Notes under the pieces: model-generated
The model's database searches: none
What the model saw: the letters and a program-made list of their open reading frames with translations, nothing else
What the model was told of the DNA's origin: nothing
Shown: piece by piece, positions 1 to 9,452 of the stretch
How the letters are laid out: every line of letters starts with the position of its first letter
Numbering within the stretch: the first letter of the stretch is position 1
Program-made: the position numbers and the translations under genes
NCBI GenBank assembly: GCA_002794465.1
Contig: MTSL01000169.1
Span: forward strand, 311 to 64,310
DNA length: 64,000 nucleotides
Reading direction: 5' to 3'
DNA from: Paramicrosporidium saccamoebae
Lineage: Eukaryota > Rozellomycota

Positions 1-379
1 GAAATCCAAGTTAAAGGTGCAGTTCTCAAGTCCAGGCGAGCAAACACTCAATACCAAAAAGGGACTCTGGACCGATGAGGGGCTTGAACCGGAACGAGAA
101 ACAAAACTGGGAGATACCATTGCTGCAGGGCCGCAGTATATTAAATTCATCCAACGGGTAGCAAAACTACAGGCAGAGATGTTGGGAATATCGATCGATG
201 AATTGGACATGGACGCCTTAAAGGATGCCCACCAGCATCCCAGTTTTAGCTCTGGAGTGAGGGCTTGTTTTGATGAGCTGGACTTGATTATACAGCCCGC
301 AGTCAATATGATTCAAAGTCTTGTGGAGCTCTTGAATTTTCCATTGGATGAATTTTTGGAGAGAACACGGCGATCATAG
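1..379 (+). CDS. 3' end of an unrecognised gene
   Basis: The frame is open from base 2 to the stop at 377-379, so this is the C-terminal part (about 125 residues) of a gene that starts outside the window, or of an exon whose acceptor lies near the edge. The peptide is soluble and mostly helical, rich in Glu, Asp and Leu, and ends in a basic tail. I recognise no family motif. It has no plausible internal start that must be used; the first ATG-like codons are internal. Confidence is for it being coding, not for a function. Confidence 0.5.
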   Translation, partial: KSKLKVQFSSPGEQTLNTKKGLWTDEGLEPERETKLGDTIAAGPQYIKFIQRVAKLQAEMLGISIDELDMDALKDAHQHPSFSSGVRACFDELDLIIQPAVNMIQSLVELLNFPLDEFLERTRRS

Positions 380-1106
380 CGCGTAGTGGAAGAGGCGTCA
401 TTGTGTTGTTAAAGTCGCGCGGTAAAGTATGAGTATAGGCACAGACACATACGGGCAGATATAGATTCACTTGCTCCTCTTGTGAGGTACTATATCTACG
501 GCCCAGAAATTGCCAAAGCCATTACTACGAATCTCACGTCTTTTGATACGTAGCGAAAAAATTTGCGTTAAGGGATGGTAATATCTATATAAAGTGTGAT
601 CAGACGGGATATATTTAATAAAACCAGTTTTTGCTTCAAGTGTTTGATAGCGGGTTCCTGCACGTGGGTTGTTGTAGCACCACCTAACATCAGAGGATTA
701 TGATTCCAATTTCATTAAGGCTCTTATAGGGGCATCTGGGATCATGAGGTGATCAAGCGTGGAATGATAAGCCGGGTGTTTATGTGACCAAATGTGGAAT
801 GATAAGCCGGGTATTCACGTGAACACATGTGGGAAATGCCAGAGCAAGAGACGAGAGATGAGAGACGGAAAGATCGTCCCCTTACCCATGTTTTAGCACC
901 TTTTCTACTTTCTGTGGTTTGATGGGTGTGATCACGCCCGCGCGCATCTCACCGGTCGGTCGGTCGTCGAGATTACTCAGAGTTTGTGCCCTCTGACATG
1001 AACCGAGTCATTGGAAAAGTCAATTATTAAGTATTAGCCGAGATACTAGAATCACATGTCCTGGAGGGTTTCCAATGACACCCAAGCACTAGGAGCCAGG
1101 GTTGAC
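380..1106. other. Intergenic stretch with a type B dispersed repeat
   Basis: No convincing gene is seen. Two direct copies of a phrase containing GGAATGATAAGCCGGGT occur at about 752-825, followed by AGACGAGAGATGAGAGACGG and a segment ending near 905. The same block occurs in altered form at about 17.4 kb and 21.65 kb. The remainder, including the 5' flank of the next gene, shows nothing else I can name. Confidence 0.5.
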
Positions 1107-1481
1107 ATGACCAGAACAAGCTCGGGATCCAGGAAAAGCGGCCCACCCGCATACTCCAACAGCTACGCTTACAAACAAACGCACGTCAGCACAGAAGCCA
1201 AGGCGCTTCTAGCGACGCCCATTTCCTCCGTTTGCCCACCCTGTCGCGGTGTCTTGGAGTGGCGGAAGCGCTTTAACAAGTACAAGACACTCACTGTGCC
1301 GAAAAAATGTGTCCGATGCGGTGGACGGACGATCAAGGAGCCGTATCATGTGGCATGTGGACAGTGTGTTCGGAAAGAGGCGTGTTGTGCAAAATGTCTG
1401 ACGGCACGGACGGTGTGGCAACAGGCACTTGCTAATGCTGACCAGCCCGTTGTAGATAGCGAAGAAGATGCAGAGAACTAG
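1107..1481 (+). CDS. C9orf85 / DUF2039 family zinc-binding protein
   Basis: A 124-residue protein of the small eukaryotic DUF2039 family (human C9orf85), whose role is not established. The family core is visible: a CPPC pair followed by LEWRKRFNKYK, a VPKKCVRCG segment, and YHVACGQCVRKEACCAKC, that is, several Cys pairs expected to bind zinc. The N-terminus from Met at 1107 is basic and rich in Ser, Asn and Tyr, as in relatives that begin close to this point. An in-frame ATG at 1056 would add 17 residues that do not resemble the family, so 1107 is preferred. The acidic tail is usual for such proteins. Confidence 0.8.
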   Translation: MTRTSSGSRKSGPPAYSNSYAYKQTHVSTEAKALLATPISSVCPPCRGVLEWRKRFNKYKTLTVPKKCVRCGGRTIKEPYHVACGQCVRKEACCAKCLTARTVWQQALANADQPVVDSEEDAEN

Positions 1482-1638
1482 GTGAGGGTGAGGGTAATGT
1501 GTTTATAAGTACCTGCTCTGTACTCATGAGCATTTATACAGTTATTCATAAAAGTTTCGACAAGAATATAAACAGTTAAAGCATTGCGTTTATAAGCCAG
1601 CTTTCACGTTCACTCACTCTATAAGCATTTACAAGTGT

Positions 1639-1896
1639 CTATTTTGCATCCGCAATCCGCCATTTTCCGCCCCACATTTCACGCTCACTAATCTCTCCTC
1701 CCGTAGTACTCCAGACACGTGCCCGTACTCCACCGCGTTCCATCTCCATCCGACCGACAGTCAATTCGCGTCCCGAGAGTGTCTCCTTCACCCGCAGACC
1801 GATGCGTATGGGTTGGCGAAGGAGAAGGGTGGGAAGGGAAGTGACACGAGGAACACGAAGAGCAGCAGTCGGAATTGCCTTGAACAATGCCTCCAT
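1639..1896 (-). CDS. Possible small protein, function unknown
   Basis: An 85-residue reading frame from an ATG at 1896, with the look of a mitochondrial N-terminus (Leu, Ile, Pro and Arg rich, few acids early) followed by a basic and Gly-rich part. I recognise no family. It sits between two better-supported genes and its upstream flank runs into a type A dispersed repeat. It could be a real small mitochondrial protein, an exon of a gene with more 5' exons, or chance. Confidence 0.25.
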   Translation of the reverse strand: MEALFKAIPTAALRVPRVTSLPTLLLRQPIRIGLRVKETLSGRELTVGRMEMERGGVRARVWSTTGGEISEREMWGGKWRIADAK

Positions 1897-1967
1897 CAAC
1901 GAATAATATATTTGTGGTTTGGTAAGACCTGACAATACACATGTTCAGTTGACCAATGACTGCACCG

Positions 1968-2248
1968 TCGCGTAGTGGGGATAATACCGCATACTTTGTC
2001 AGGCGGGAAGAGACGAGATGAAATGAGACACGATGAAACGATATGAAAACTCGTTCACTGTTAATCCAACGGGCCCAATTCAGGCGGAAAGAGGGCCTGC
2101 TCACTGCTAATATTGGAATCGTAAGGATACAGATCTCGCTGTTCTCAAATACCTAGCTAATCGATCCACTCTATCACACAAATATGTCTTTTCCAAACTA
2201 ATCAACCCTCTACGTCAAATACCCAAATAATCAATCCTTTACATCACA
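1968..2248 (+). repeat. Type A dispersed repeat, copy 1
   Basis: Begins with GCGTAGTGGGGATAATACC, continues with TTTGTCAGGCGGGAAG and a run of GA-rich direct repeats, then TTCACTGTTAATCCAACGG, and ends with several variants of a phrase like CTAATCAACCCTCTACGTCA. Related copies, all in the same orientation, are at about 9.06, 9.31, 27.23 and 28.22 kb. No open frame or terminal inverted repeat is apparent, so the class of element is unknown. Confidence 0.6.
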
Positions 2249-2251
2249 GCA

Positions 2252-3414
2252 CTAGCTCGCATTTCGGTAGTAACGATAGGGGACAAATGGTAATTTGGTG
2301 ACGGAAATTGGATACTGTTTGCCCCGGATTTGGACTGCGAGAGAGGTGGAATTAGCTAGAGATTTCAACCCTTCCACGCTGTCTGCATTGACATATCCCA
2401 TCGAAATGTTGCTGTTGGTGTGTGGTGAAAAGGTACCACTTGTAATTTTGCCAACGACGGATCCATTTTCCAACTCAGTAATTACTGCGCCTTCTCGAGG
2501 CAGTGGTCCCTCTGGACTAGTAAAGCCAAGCCGTTTTTTTGTGACGCCCATCCGCATCTGCATACTCAGGCGATCAAATCCAGGATAGTCTTTGCGGCTT
2601 TTGGATATAATCCATTGTAGGCCAGCTTCGATGGGAGTAACAGTTTCATCAACATCATGCCCGTAAAGACACAGTCCAGCCTCAAGACGGAGAATGTCCC
2701 TCGCAGCCAATCCTGCCAGTTTCACTCTAGCGTCTTTCAGCAACAACTCGGCCATTGAGGGAGCTGCTTCGGGTTTCACGCTAATCTCAAATCCATCCTC
2801 GCCAGTATAACCGCATCTGGTAATTGTAAACTCTGCAGATTCCAGCGAATTCATAAACAACAGGCTCGTGGCCTGATGTTCACTCAGTAATCCACAACTT
2901 ACGACAACATCTATTGCTTCAGGGCCTAAACGTTATCACAGCAAACGGACAGTGCCTTGCAGTGCAAACAGTGCATTCTCGCATACGCTGACATTGTCGC
3001 TTAACAGGGCTAACACTGCATTGACACGCGATGCATTGGACACGAGAGTATAGTTCGATTCTCTCTTTGTTAAAATGGCATCGTCAATAATTCCGCCTTG
3101 TTCATTCAAGATGGCAGTGTATTGGGCAGCACCCACTCGCATCGTCTTGGTGTCGACAGGCATGAGTGATTCCACTAGTTTAGAAGCAGAATGTCCCTCC
3201 AACCTACACTTGGAGCACATGAATTGGGACTGAACCGGCATTGCAGCATGTGCGATACGTCGAATAGTGATGCATGGCGTCTTGTATGTCGCACAGATTC
3301 CAGGACAGATGTTCCGTCAAATTGGATGGGCATTAACCAACCTGCAAAGGGCACCATCTTGCCACCGTTTTGCACAAGAGTCTCGTATAACAGAGTCTTT
3401 CTCAACAAACTCAT
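2252..3414 (-). CDS. GCVT: Aminomethyltransferase (glycine cleavage T-protein)
   Basis: T-protein of the mitochondrial glycine cleavage system; it transfers the aminomethyl carbon from H-protein to tetrahydrofolate. Exons are 3236-3414, 2956-3203 and 2252-2925, giving 366 residues, a normal length. Typical segments read in order: VPFAGWLMPIQFDGTSVLES, FDVSHMLQ, LNEQGGIIDDAIL, then RCGYTGEDGFEISV and GLAARDILRLEAGLCLYGHD. Introns are 32 nt (GT-AG) and 30 nt. The second fits the family only as GC-AG, restoring ALQGPEAIDVV across the join. The start Met gives a short basic leader that could be a mitochondrial presequence. It is divergent from the HAD gene, with 80 bp between the start codons. 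Confidence 0.93.
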
Positions 3415-3494
3415 GATAACAGCTAAATGTTTACCCGCATTGTAAGCAAGCCGGGGAATCCAATAGCGAGTGTTTATTTCCACTCTCATACACA

Positions 3495-4178
3495 ATGAGA
3501 CCTTTAAAACATGTCGTTTTTGACATGGACGGACTCTTACTTGACACGGAAAGACTCTACACTCAAGTATATACGGAGCTGCTTGCTCAATGGGGCAAGC
3601 TGTTCACAATGAAATTCAAACTCCGTTTAATGGGTCTGAGTGCCGCCGAGTCTGCCGTGTTGACGGTAAAAGAATACGAACTGCCGGTTGAGCCTGCAGA
3701 GTTTCAGCGAATGGCAATGGAGAAACAATTGGAAGCATTTAAGGAGTGTTCATTAATGCCTGGTGTGGAGAGACTGCTAAAGCATCTTGCGTCCTGTCAT
3801 GTGCCCATGGCAGTGGCCACCAGCTCCAGAAAGGACACCTACACTATTAAAACGGCCTCTCATCCGGAATTGTTCAAGCTATTTACCGTCGTGGTTAACG
3901 GAGACGATCCAGCAGTAAAGCGTGCCAAACCCTTTCCTGATATTTTCCTAACGGCTGCTGAGCGACTTGGAGTCAATCCTGCGACGTGTCTGGCCCTAGA
4001 AGACTCTCCTAACGGAGTGCGATCAGCTCTGGCAGCGGGAATGTCGGTTATTTGGATACCTGACGCCGCACATGATTTCAGTGTGGATCACGATGATCTG
4101 CTTGACCACCCAGAAATACAAAGACTGGCTTCATTAGAGGATTTCCGACCCGAACATTGGGGTCTACCATCTTTCTAA
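3495..4178 (+). CDS. HAD-family phosphatase, HDHD1/pseudouridine-5'-phosphatase-like
   Basis: 227 residues, intronless. HAD motif I is FDMDGLLLDTE near residues 9-19 (nucleophile Asp and acid/base Asp), with a helical cap after it. Motif II is ATSS near residue 111, the motif III lysine lies in RAKPFPDIF, and motif IV is LALEDSPNG. The subfamily HDHD1/GS1 dephosphorylates 5'-pseudouridine monophosphate; the cap sequence MGLSAAESA is like that group, but related phosphatases for sugar phosphates look similar, so the substrate is an inference. It starts 80 bp from the divergent GcvT gene. Confidence 0.85.
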   Translation: MRPLKHVVFDMDGLLLDTERLYTQVYTELLAQWGKLFTMKFKLRLMGLSAAESAVLTVKEYELPVEPAEFQRMAMEKQLEAFKECSLMPGVERLLKHLASCHVPMAVATSSRKDTYTIKTASHPELFKLFTVVVNGDDPAVKRAKPFPDIFLTAAERLGVNPATCLALEDSPNGVRSALAAGMSVIWIPDAAHDFSVDHDDLLDHPEIQRLASLEDFRPEHWGLPSF

Positions 4179-4402
4179 TAAATTTACTTTATAGTCTGAA
4201 TGGGTACTGTGGGGTTAATAATGGCCTAGGAGCTTTGATCCGTAACATATTCTCGTACAACAAACATCTTATCTCTCATCTCTACAGTTGTGGTGGTCAG
4301 AATGTTCCAAATTGTTCCATTTTGCGATGAGTCATCCCCCTTGGCGTAAATACAAAAGTCACGCCCCGGCTGGGATAACTTGAGCCACTCGCTTATCTTT
4401 AG

Positions 4403-5134
4403 ATGACCAAGAATCAGTTTGTCCTCGCCCCCGAGATCTTGACCCGCATTCCGGGAATTCGTATCCTTTTGTTTACCCTGCACGCTGTGAGTCAATCCGA
4501 TACCACCCTCCAATCAAAGTGTCAAGAGCTGTTGAATAATTGTTGGCGCGATTGTGGTGCCTTGTTTAACGGTCCTACCTATGCTAATGTGCAATCGCAT
4601 CCTCAACTAGCTGCTTGGCGTGACTGTTTCAAGTCTCTGGGAATCTCTGTCAAGAAGCACGTCTGTTCCGCAGAATCATTGGCAAAACGAGCAGCAAAGG
4701 ATCCCTCACCGCGAAGCATTAATCCGCTCGTAGACTTTTACAACGCAATTTCAATTCGCCATCTGGTGCCGTTTGGAGCATTTGATCGGAAGGATCTGGA
4801 GGGCAAATGTATGTCATTGAGATTCACCAAGGAAGGGGACACCTTCATGCCATTGGACGGTGAGCAGGCAGAGCAATTGCCTGCGGGTGAAGCGGCCTAT
4901 ATCTGTGAACCGGGAACGGTAATCACCCGACACATTAACTACAAACAGTCCAAATTTGCCCTGATCGGGGATGAGTCCCAAGACGTGGTAATGATGGCCG
5001 AGCTGCTCCCGTCAGTTGATGATGCAGCATTGGATAAATTAGCAAACGATCTTAAAGAACAATGCAAACAGCTGTTTAATCAGGAAATTGATCTCAAAAT
5101 CATCACTACTGGAGGTGAAATAGTTTCCTACTAA
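4403..5134 (+). CDS. Solo B3/B4-domain protein, copy 1
   Basis: 243 residues, intronless. The fold assignment rests on the FHPQLAAWRDCFKSLG-like block (here SHPQLAAWRDCFKSLG), PLVDFYNAISIRHLVPFGAFD and RFTKEGDTF, which match free-standing B3/B4 domains related to the editing domain of the PheRS beta subunit (COG3382 type). Those proteins are common in bacteria and are thought to act on amino acids or mischarged tRNA; the function here is unproven. A second copy of identical length lies 337 bp downstream on the same strand. No aminoacylation domain is present. The absence of introns in a genome where most split genes carry mini-introns is compatible with bacterial origin. Confidence 0.8.
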   Translation: MTKNQFVLAPEILTRIPGIRILLFTLHAVSQSDTTLQSKCQELLNNCWRDCGALFNGPTYANVQSHPQLAAWRDCFKSLGISVKKHVCSAESLAKRAAKDPSPRSINPLVDFYNAISIRHLVPFGAFDRKDLEGKCMSLRFTKEGDTFMPLDGEQAEQLPAGEAAYICEPGTVITRHINYKQSKFALIGDESQDVVMMAELLPSVDDAALDKLANDLKEQCKQLFNQEIDLKIITTGGEIVSY

Positions 5135-5471
5135 ATAAAAAATAATAAACATCCAACGTAATCACATAAAGTTTGACTGCTAGTTGTGAGGTTAGATTCT
5201 GTTAACTAATATGCGCTCAAGATTGGTAATTGTAATAGGTATCCCACAATCATGAGGGTAATATCCTGTAATGATGCCTTTAATAAATATATACTCTTAC
5301 GCATTGACAGAGTTCCCCTGTTGCCCTATTTACGATGGTACCCTGCAAATATTTGGACGGGCTCTGTCTACATGGGACAAATACTGATGGAACATTCCAA
5401 TTTATTCCATTGTGGATGAGTCATTTCTCGAGACACGACTATTTAGTCGTTCGCTCGGCTGGTGATTATAA

Positions 5472-6203
5472 ATGATTGAAAACCGCTTCTTGCTTGATTC
5501 AGAGATCCAAAGGCGCATCCCAGGAATCCGCATCCTCCTCTTTACTCTGCGCAATGTAAACCAATCGGATCCCGTCCTCCAGGAGAAATGCCAGGAGCTA
5601 TTACAAAGTAGATGGCGTGACTGTCGTGCCTTGTTTACCGGTCCCACTTATGCCGGTGTGCAGTCGCATCCTCAGTTGGCTGCCTGGCGCGACTGCTTTA
5701 AATCGTTGGGCATTCCCATCAAAAAGTTTGTCTGCTCCGCCGAATCTCTGGCAAAGCGCGCCGTCAAGGACCCCGAACCCCGCAGCATTAGTCCTCTCGT
5801 CGATTTCTATAATGCAATCTCGATTCGCCATTTAGTGTCATTTGGAGCCTTTGATCTGCAAAGTCTGCAGGGACGCTGCATGACATTTAGATTTACCAAA
5901 GAGGGCGATGTGTATTCGGCACTGGATGGAACACAAGAGGAGAAAATGCCGGTAGGCGAGGCAGCAAATATCTGCGAACCCAATACAGTGCTCGCTCGAC
6001 ACATGAACTGGAGACAATCCAAATTCGCGTTGATTGGAAACGAGTCAAAGGACGTGGTTATGGTAGCCGCGTTGCTCGAGTCACTGGACAATGCTGCGTT
6101 GGACAAACTGAAGACTGATATCCACGAACAGTGCAAAGTCTTGTTCGATCAGGAAACTGACATCAAGATTATCCACACTGCTGGAGAGGCTGTTCCCTAC
6201 TAA
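5472..6203 (+). CDS. Solo B3/B4-domain protein, copy 2
   Basis: 243 residues, aligning without gaps to the copy at 4403-5134 at roughly two thirds identity by eye. It shares SHPQLAAWRDCFKSLG, SAESLAKRA, SPLVDFYNAISIRHLV and RFTKEGD, so it arose by tandem duplication and both copies have stayed open. Divergence is spread over the length, with conserved blocks intact, which argues that both are functional. Role as for copy 1: a possible amino-acid or tRNA proofreading factor, inferred from the domain only. Confidence 0.8.
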   Translation: MIENRFLLDSEIQRRIPGIRILLFTLRNVNQSDPVLQEKCQELLQSRWRDCRALFTGPTYAGVQSHPQLAAWRDCFKSLGIPIKKFVCSAESLAKRAVKDPEPRSISPLVDFYNAISIRHLVSFGAFDLQSLQGRCMTFRFTKEGDVYSALDGTQEEKMPVGEAANICEPNTVLARHMNWRQSKFALIGNESKDVVMVAALLESLDNAALDKLKTDIHEQCKVLFDQETDIKIIHTAGEAVPY

Positions 6204-6318
6204 GTTTGGGCATCTACTTTCTCATTAGTAAGGAGTCTCGCCCGTAATGAATCTCACTAGTAATAAATCTCGCTAGTAACAATTTTTCATTTATTGGATT
6301 GTCATGTGTAAGAAAGCT

Positions 6319-7443
6319 TTAACAAAAGCTCTCGGCATGTAGACGATCAATACGGGCTTCAATAGAAGCATCGTCCGAGGAAAAGTATTCGTACCACTTG
6401 CAAGCCGTAGCCACTCTTGTGCTTTGGTACTGCAGATGCTCAATCATCTGGGCTGCCCCTCCGTATGCTGCAACAAAGCGATCGGCAGTATAGATGGTGT
6501 TACGTATGTACCAGCTGGCCAAGGGGTAAACGATAATAACACCAGCCATCATCACAATACTGGAAATAGTGATGGCCGAGACGGGCGGAAAGACCACCCC
6601 GGGATGCTTAGTGAAGCCAAATAAATCGTAAAACGCACCAGTATTTAGGATGTAGAACGAGAGAAGGAGATTGATCAGACCGGGCAAGACTACAAAAGCA
6701 GCCACTTGTATAGGCCTCACTCGACATCCAAGACCGTAAGTAACAGTCGCCCATAAATGTTCAGGCTTGGCAAGAGTCTTTTTGTCAATGTAGATGCGCT
6801 CAGTCAGCAGATTGCGCTGGTAAAAGACACCTGGTTTCTCTGTAATCGCGAGACCAGTGACAGGGAAGCCTTGTCTTTCGCAAAGTTGAAAGACTTTTTC
6901 AGTGCTTGCATCACGCTTAAGAGGCTGGTCGAAATGAAATTGCAGAGGGAACACTGCAAATATTCCAATTCGCACTACAAGTTGGATGACGAGTTGGATG
7001 ACAAGTCCCATCCAGCCCCAATCGGATAGTCGTGTAAACAGTAGCGCAAACATGAACTCTATACCCAGTCGAAGTGACATTTCGCATATCATTAGCAAGG
7101 TCCAGTTAAAACCCGAACCTACCCCAAAATTCAGTACTGCGAAAAAGGTCAAGAACGGCATGAGGTTCATAAAACAATAGGGCCACTTTCCTGCACCTCC
7201 CATAGACTTCTCTATAGCTATCGCCTGTATCCAAAATAATGACAGGGATCCTTTTAGTATCACCCTGCAGTAGCTGGCAAGCAAAACAGCTAAACAGATG
7301 GGCAGCAGGAGAGTGGACCAGGTGCGGCCGGTATTGTTGTATTTAGGCTTCCAGCGCAAGATGTGCACCGTCTGCCAGGCGAGTGAGACCAGGTGGACAC
7401 TTATGATAGTAGCAAAGAAGCTGATGACGTAGGTGCTGTTCAT
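6319..7443 (-). CDS. STE24-like membrane protein without protease residues, copy 1
   Basis: 374 residues from Met at 7443; a frame extension to 7554 exists, but the 7443 start aligns with the sister gene. Several hydrophobic segments are followed by a soluble part (KVFQLCERQGFPVTG, then YQRNLLTERIYIDKKTL), more membrane segments and a C-terminal part with ADRFVAAYGGAAQMIEHL. The order matches CAAX protease STE24 (peptidase M48). Where STE24 has HExxH this protein has YGLGC, and the third zinc ligand Glu before the Tyr-x-Ala-Asp motif is Ile. It therefore looks catalytically dead. The family normally cleaves prenylated proteins in the ER membrane; a dead member could bind or chaperone a substrate. 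Confidence 0.65.
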   Translation of the reverse strand: MNSTYVISFFATIISVHLVSLAWQTVHILRWKPKYNNTGRTWSTLLLPICLAVLLASYCRVILKGSLSLFWIQAIAIEKSMGGAGKWPYCFMNLMPFLTFFAVLNFGVGSGFNWTLLMICEMSLRLGIEFMFALLFTRLSDWGWMGLVIQLVIQLVVRIGIFAVFPLQFHFDQPLKRDASTEKVFQLCERQGFPVTGLAITEKPGVFYQRNLLTERIYIDKKTLAKPEHLWATVTYGLGCRVRPIQVAAFVVLPGLINLLLSFYILNTGAFYDLFGFTKHPGVVFPPVSAITISSIVMMAGVIIVYPLASWYIRNTIYTADRFVAAYGGAAQMIEHLQYQSTRVATACKWYEYFSSDDASIEARIDRLHAESFC

Positions 7444-7612
7444 TTTTCGAATGACTGTGATTGGACCTGCCCCATAATAGGTCCAAGAATCGGTCCACGG
7501 GACGGGATAGGCCAATCCGCGACGCCTAAAGAATAACAACCCCAATCGTACCAAAAATTCCGACCTATAAAAAACGGTCTCTCCATTGTTTGGGCACTAT
7601 GCCGGGGATGCC

Positions 7613-7720
7613 ATGCCAGTTAGTGGTTCCTTATCGTCCGTGCCAGTCAGTGGCTCCTTGTCATCCATGCTAGTTAGTGGCTCCTTGTCGTCCATGCTAG
7701 TTAGTGGCTCCTTGTCTTCC
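7613..7720. repeat. Minisatellite, four exact-length 27-bp units
   Basis: Four consecutive units of 27 bp (starts 7613, 7640, 7667, 7694) sharing the core AGTTAGTGGCTCCTTGTC with a few substitutions. Because the unit is a multiple of three both strands stay open through it, so it creates repetitive ORFs. It lies between the two STE24-like genes, upstream of the start of the first. No sign that it is translated. Confidence 0.85.
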
Positions 7721-7900
7721 ATTTGTATTGACACTATGGTGATACTCCAACCACGCAACAGCGGGGACGATGTGTTTCCGACACGTATAGCAGTGTAAAT
7801 AGGTTTTATTTGGAGGGCCCATATATTATAAACCGGGTGGGGTCGGCCATTGGGCTCCTTGTCCCCAATTTGTTTGGTCGATAAATGCAAAGGCTACTAA

Positions 7901-9046
7901 CTAACACTCACTCTCCGCAAGTAGAATATCGATGCGGGCCTCAAGGGGGGCATCGGGCATGGAAATGTACTCGTGAGGCTTGCATGACGTGAAGTAGTCC
8001 GTCTCCGTACTCTTCAACAGCTCAGCTAGCTGAGACCCCAATCCAGTTGCTGTGACAAACCTATCCGCAGCATAGGTAGCGCGGCGTGTGTACCAATATT
8101 TCAAGGGCGATAGGGTGGTAGAAACGATTCCCACCATTATGTGGGACATGATGAATGCCGCAGCGTAGGGAATAGGCTCGCCAAAGGTGGCAGAGTAACC
8201 AAACAAGCCATGAATAGCCACGTTTGGGTAAATGTATAGAGACAGGAGGAATCGCACTAATTCCGGCAAGATTTTCGGGATAGCCTCTTGGAGGAGACTA
8301 GTGCGAGAACCGAGACAGTGTGCAACGTCCACCAGCAGTTCTGATGGATACTTGAGCGCCTTGTAGTTGATGTAGATGCGCTCTTTAAACATGCTACGGT
8401 AGTAAAAGACGTCGTTGAGATTCACAGGCACTAACCCAGTCACGGGAAAGTTGTGTATCTCGCAGAGCCGGAAGATTCTTTCAGTATCCTTATTGCGCTC
8501 AAGTTGTGGGCCGTGATGCGACCGTAAAGGGAACGCAGCAAAGAGCCCGACTCTCAGTGCAAGTTGCAGAACTAGCAAAATAACGATTCCCGTCCACCCC
8601 CATGGATAAAACCACGTAGCCAGTCCTGCAAAGATGGCCTCTAAGGCTATCCGAGCGGCCAGTTCGCCCAAACCCACAAACCTCCACGACTCCTCGAGGC
8701 CAAATTCGGGGTCTCGTTTTAACTCTGAAGCTCCCACCCACAATGCGATACAGTTAATACTACAAATAACATCGGGGAGTGGCTGAAGGATCCAGAGCAA
8801 TGGCAGGACAGGTAGTCTTGTCAAAAGAAGATATCCAGTGATTTCGAGGATGGGAACAAAGGGCAGATAGAGGGTGCGTGTACTTTTACCGACCACATGA
8901 TATTTAGGCGTCCATTTTGTGAGGTGTACGGCTTGGAATATAAACGAGACCACTTGCAGAAGCACAACGAACCAAAAAAGGTAATAGAACCAAGCGCCAC
9001 CGTCGTTCATACTTTCGAGATACGGTAATTGATCAGATTTAATCAA
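7901..9046 (-). CDS. STE24-like membrane protein without protease residues, copy 2
   Basis: 381 residues from the first Met (Met at 9010 also possible). Same architecture as the gene at 6319-7443: an N-terminal membrane segment followed by W-T-P-K-Y, WGWTGIVILLVLQLALRVG, the soluble segment RIFRLCEIHNFPVTGL, YYRSMFKERIYINYKALKYP, and the C-terminal YAADRFVTATGLGSQL then DAPLEARIDIL. At the HExxH position it reads AHCLGS, so the second His and the Glu are missing, and the third ligand Glu is Thr. Both paralogues have lost the catalytic zinc site in different ways while the fold is kept, which suggests a retained non-enzymatic role. Confidence 0.65.
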   Translation of the reverse strand: MIKSDQLPYLESMNDGGAWFYYLFWFVVLLQVVSFIFQAVHLTKWTPKYHVVGKSTRTLYLPFVPILEITGYLLLTRLPVLPLLWILQPLPDVICSINCIALWVGASELKRDPEFGLEESWRFVGLGELAARIALEAIFAGLATWFYPWGWTGIVILLVLQLALRVGLFAAFPLRSHHGPQLERNKDTERIFRLCEIHNFPVTGLVPVNLNDVFYYRSMFKERIYINYKALKYPSELLVDVAHCLGSRTSLLQEAIPKILPELVRFLLSLYIYPNVAIHGLFGYSATFGEPIPYAAAFIMSHIMVGIVSTTLSPLKYWYTRRATYAADRFVTATGLGSQLAELLKSTETDYFTSCKPHEYISMPDAPLEARIDILLAESEC

Positions 9047-9055
9047 TATTTAAGT

Positions 9056-9200
9056 AAGATAGTGTCGCGTAGTGGGAGAAATACCACGTACCTTGTCACT
9101 GCTACTTATTCGGGAGGCCGGGGTCCTCGTTGATCATCAATGTTCAAGTCCATTTATAGTCTCACCAGTGGCGTAGTAATGACCCTATAATAGTAAAGAT
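9056..9200 (+). repeat. Type A dispersed repeat, copy 2
   Basis: Starts with GTCGCGTAGTGGGAGAAATACCACGTACCTTGTC-like sequence (core GCGTAGTGGGAGAAATACC) and includes CATTTATAGTCTCACCAGT, which is also found in the 28.2 kb copy. Truncated or diverged in the middle. Confidence 0.5.
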
Positions 9201-9302
9201 GTATATCGCGCTAACTTTTATTGGTTGCTACAGATCTACCATCTTCAAAGTAGGGAACCAACCCCAAAGACATGGTGCCCAATCCTCTATATTACAATAG
9301 TG

Positions 9303-9452
9303 TGTATGTTGCGTAGTAGGGATAAATAGTATGGACTGTCAGGCGAGAAAGGGGGGGTTGTTTACTGCTAATCCTATAATAGTATGGATACACACCTCAC
9401 TGTCCTCGAATACCCAACTAATCAGCCATCTACGTCACACTTACTATTGGTG
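9303..9452 (+). repeat. Type A dispersed repeat, copy 3
   Basis: Contains TTGCGTAGTAGGGATAAATA, ACTGTCAGGCGAGAAAGGG, TTTACTGCTAATCC and the terminal phrase ACTAATCAGCCATCTACGTC. The best preserved 3' end of the family together with copy 1. The 9453-9636 remainder of this intergenic gap shows nothing else I can identify. Confidence 0.55.

Noticed and set aside
7586-7890. Repetitive small proteins on both strands (VSGSLSS, DKEPLTSM repeats)
   Set aside because: They are readings of the 27-bp minisatellite; no start context or family supports translation.
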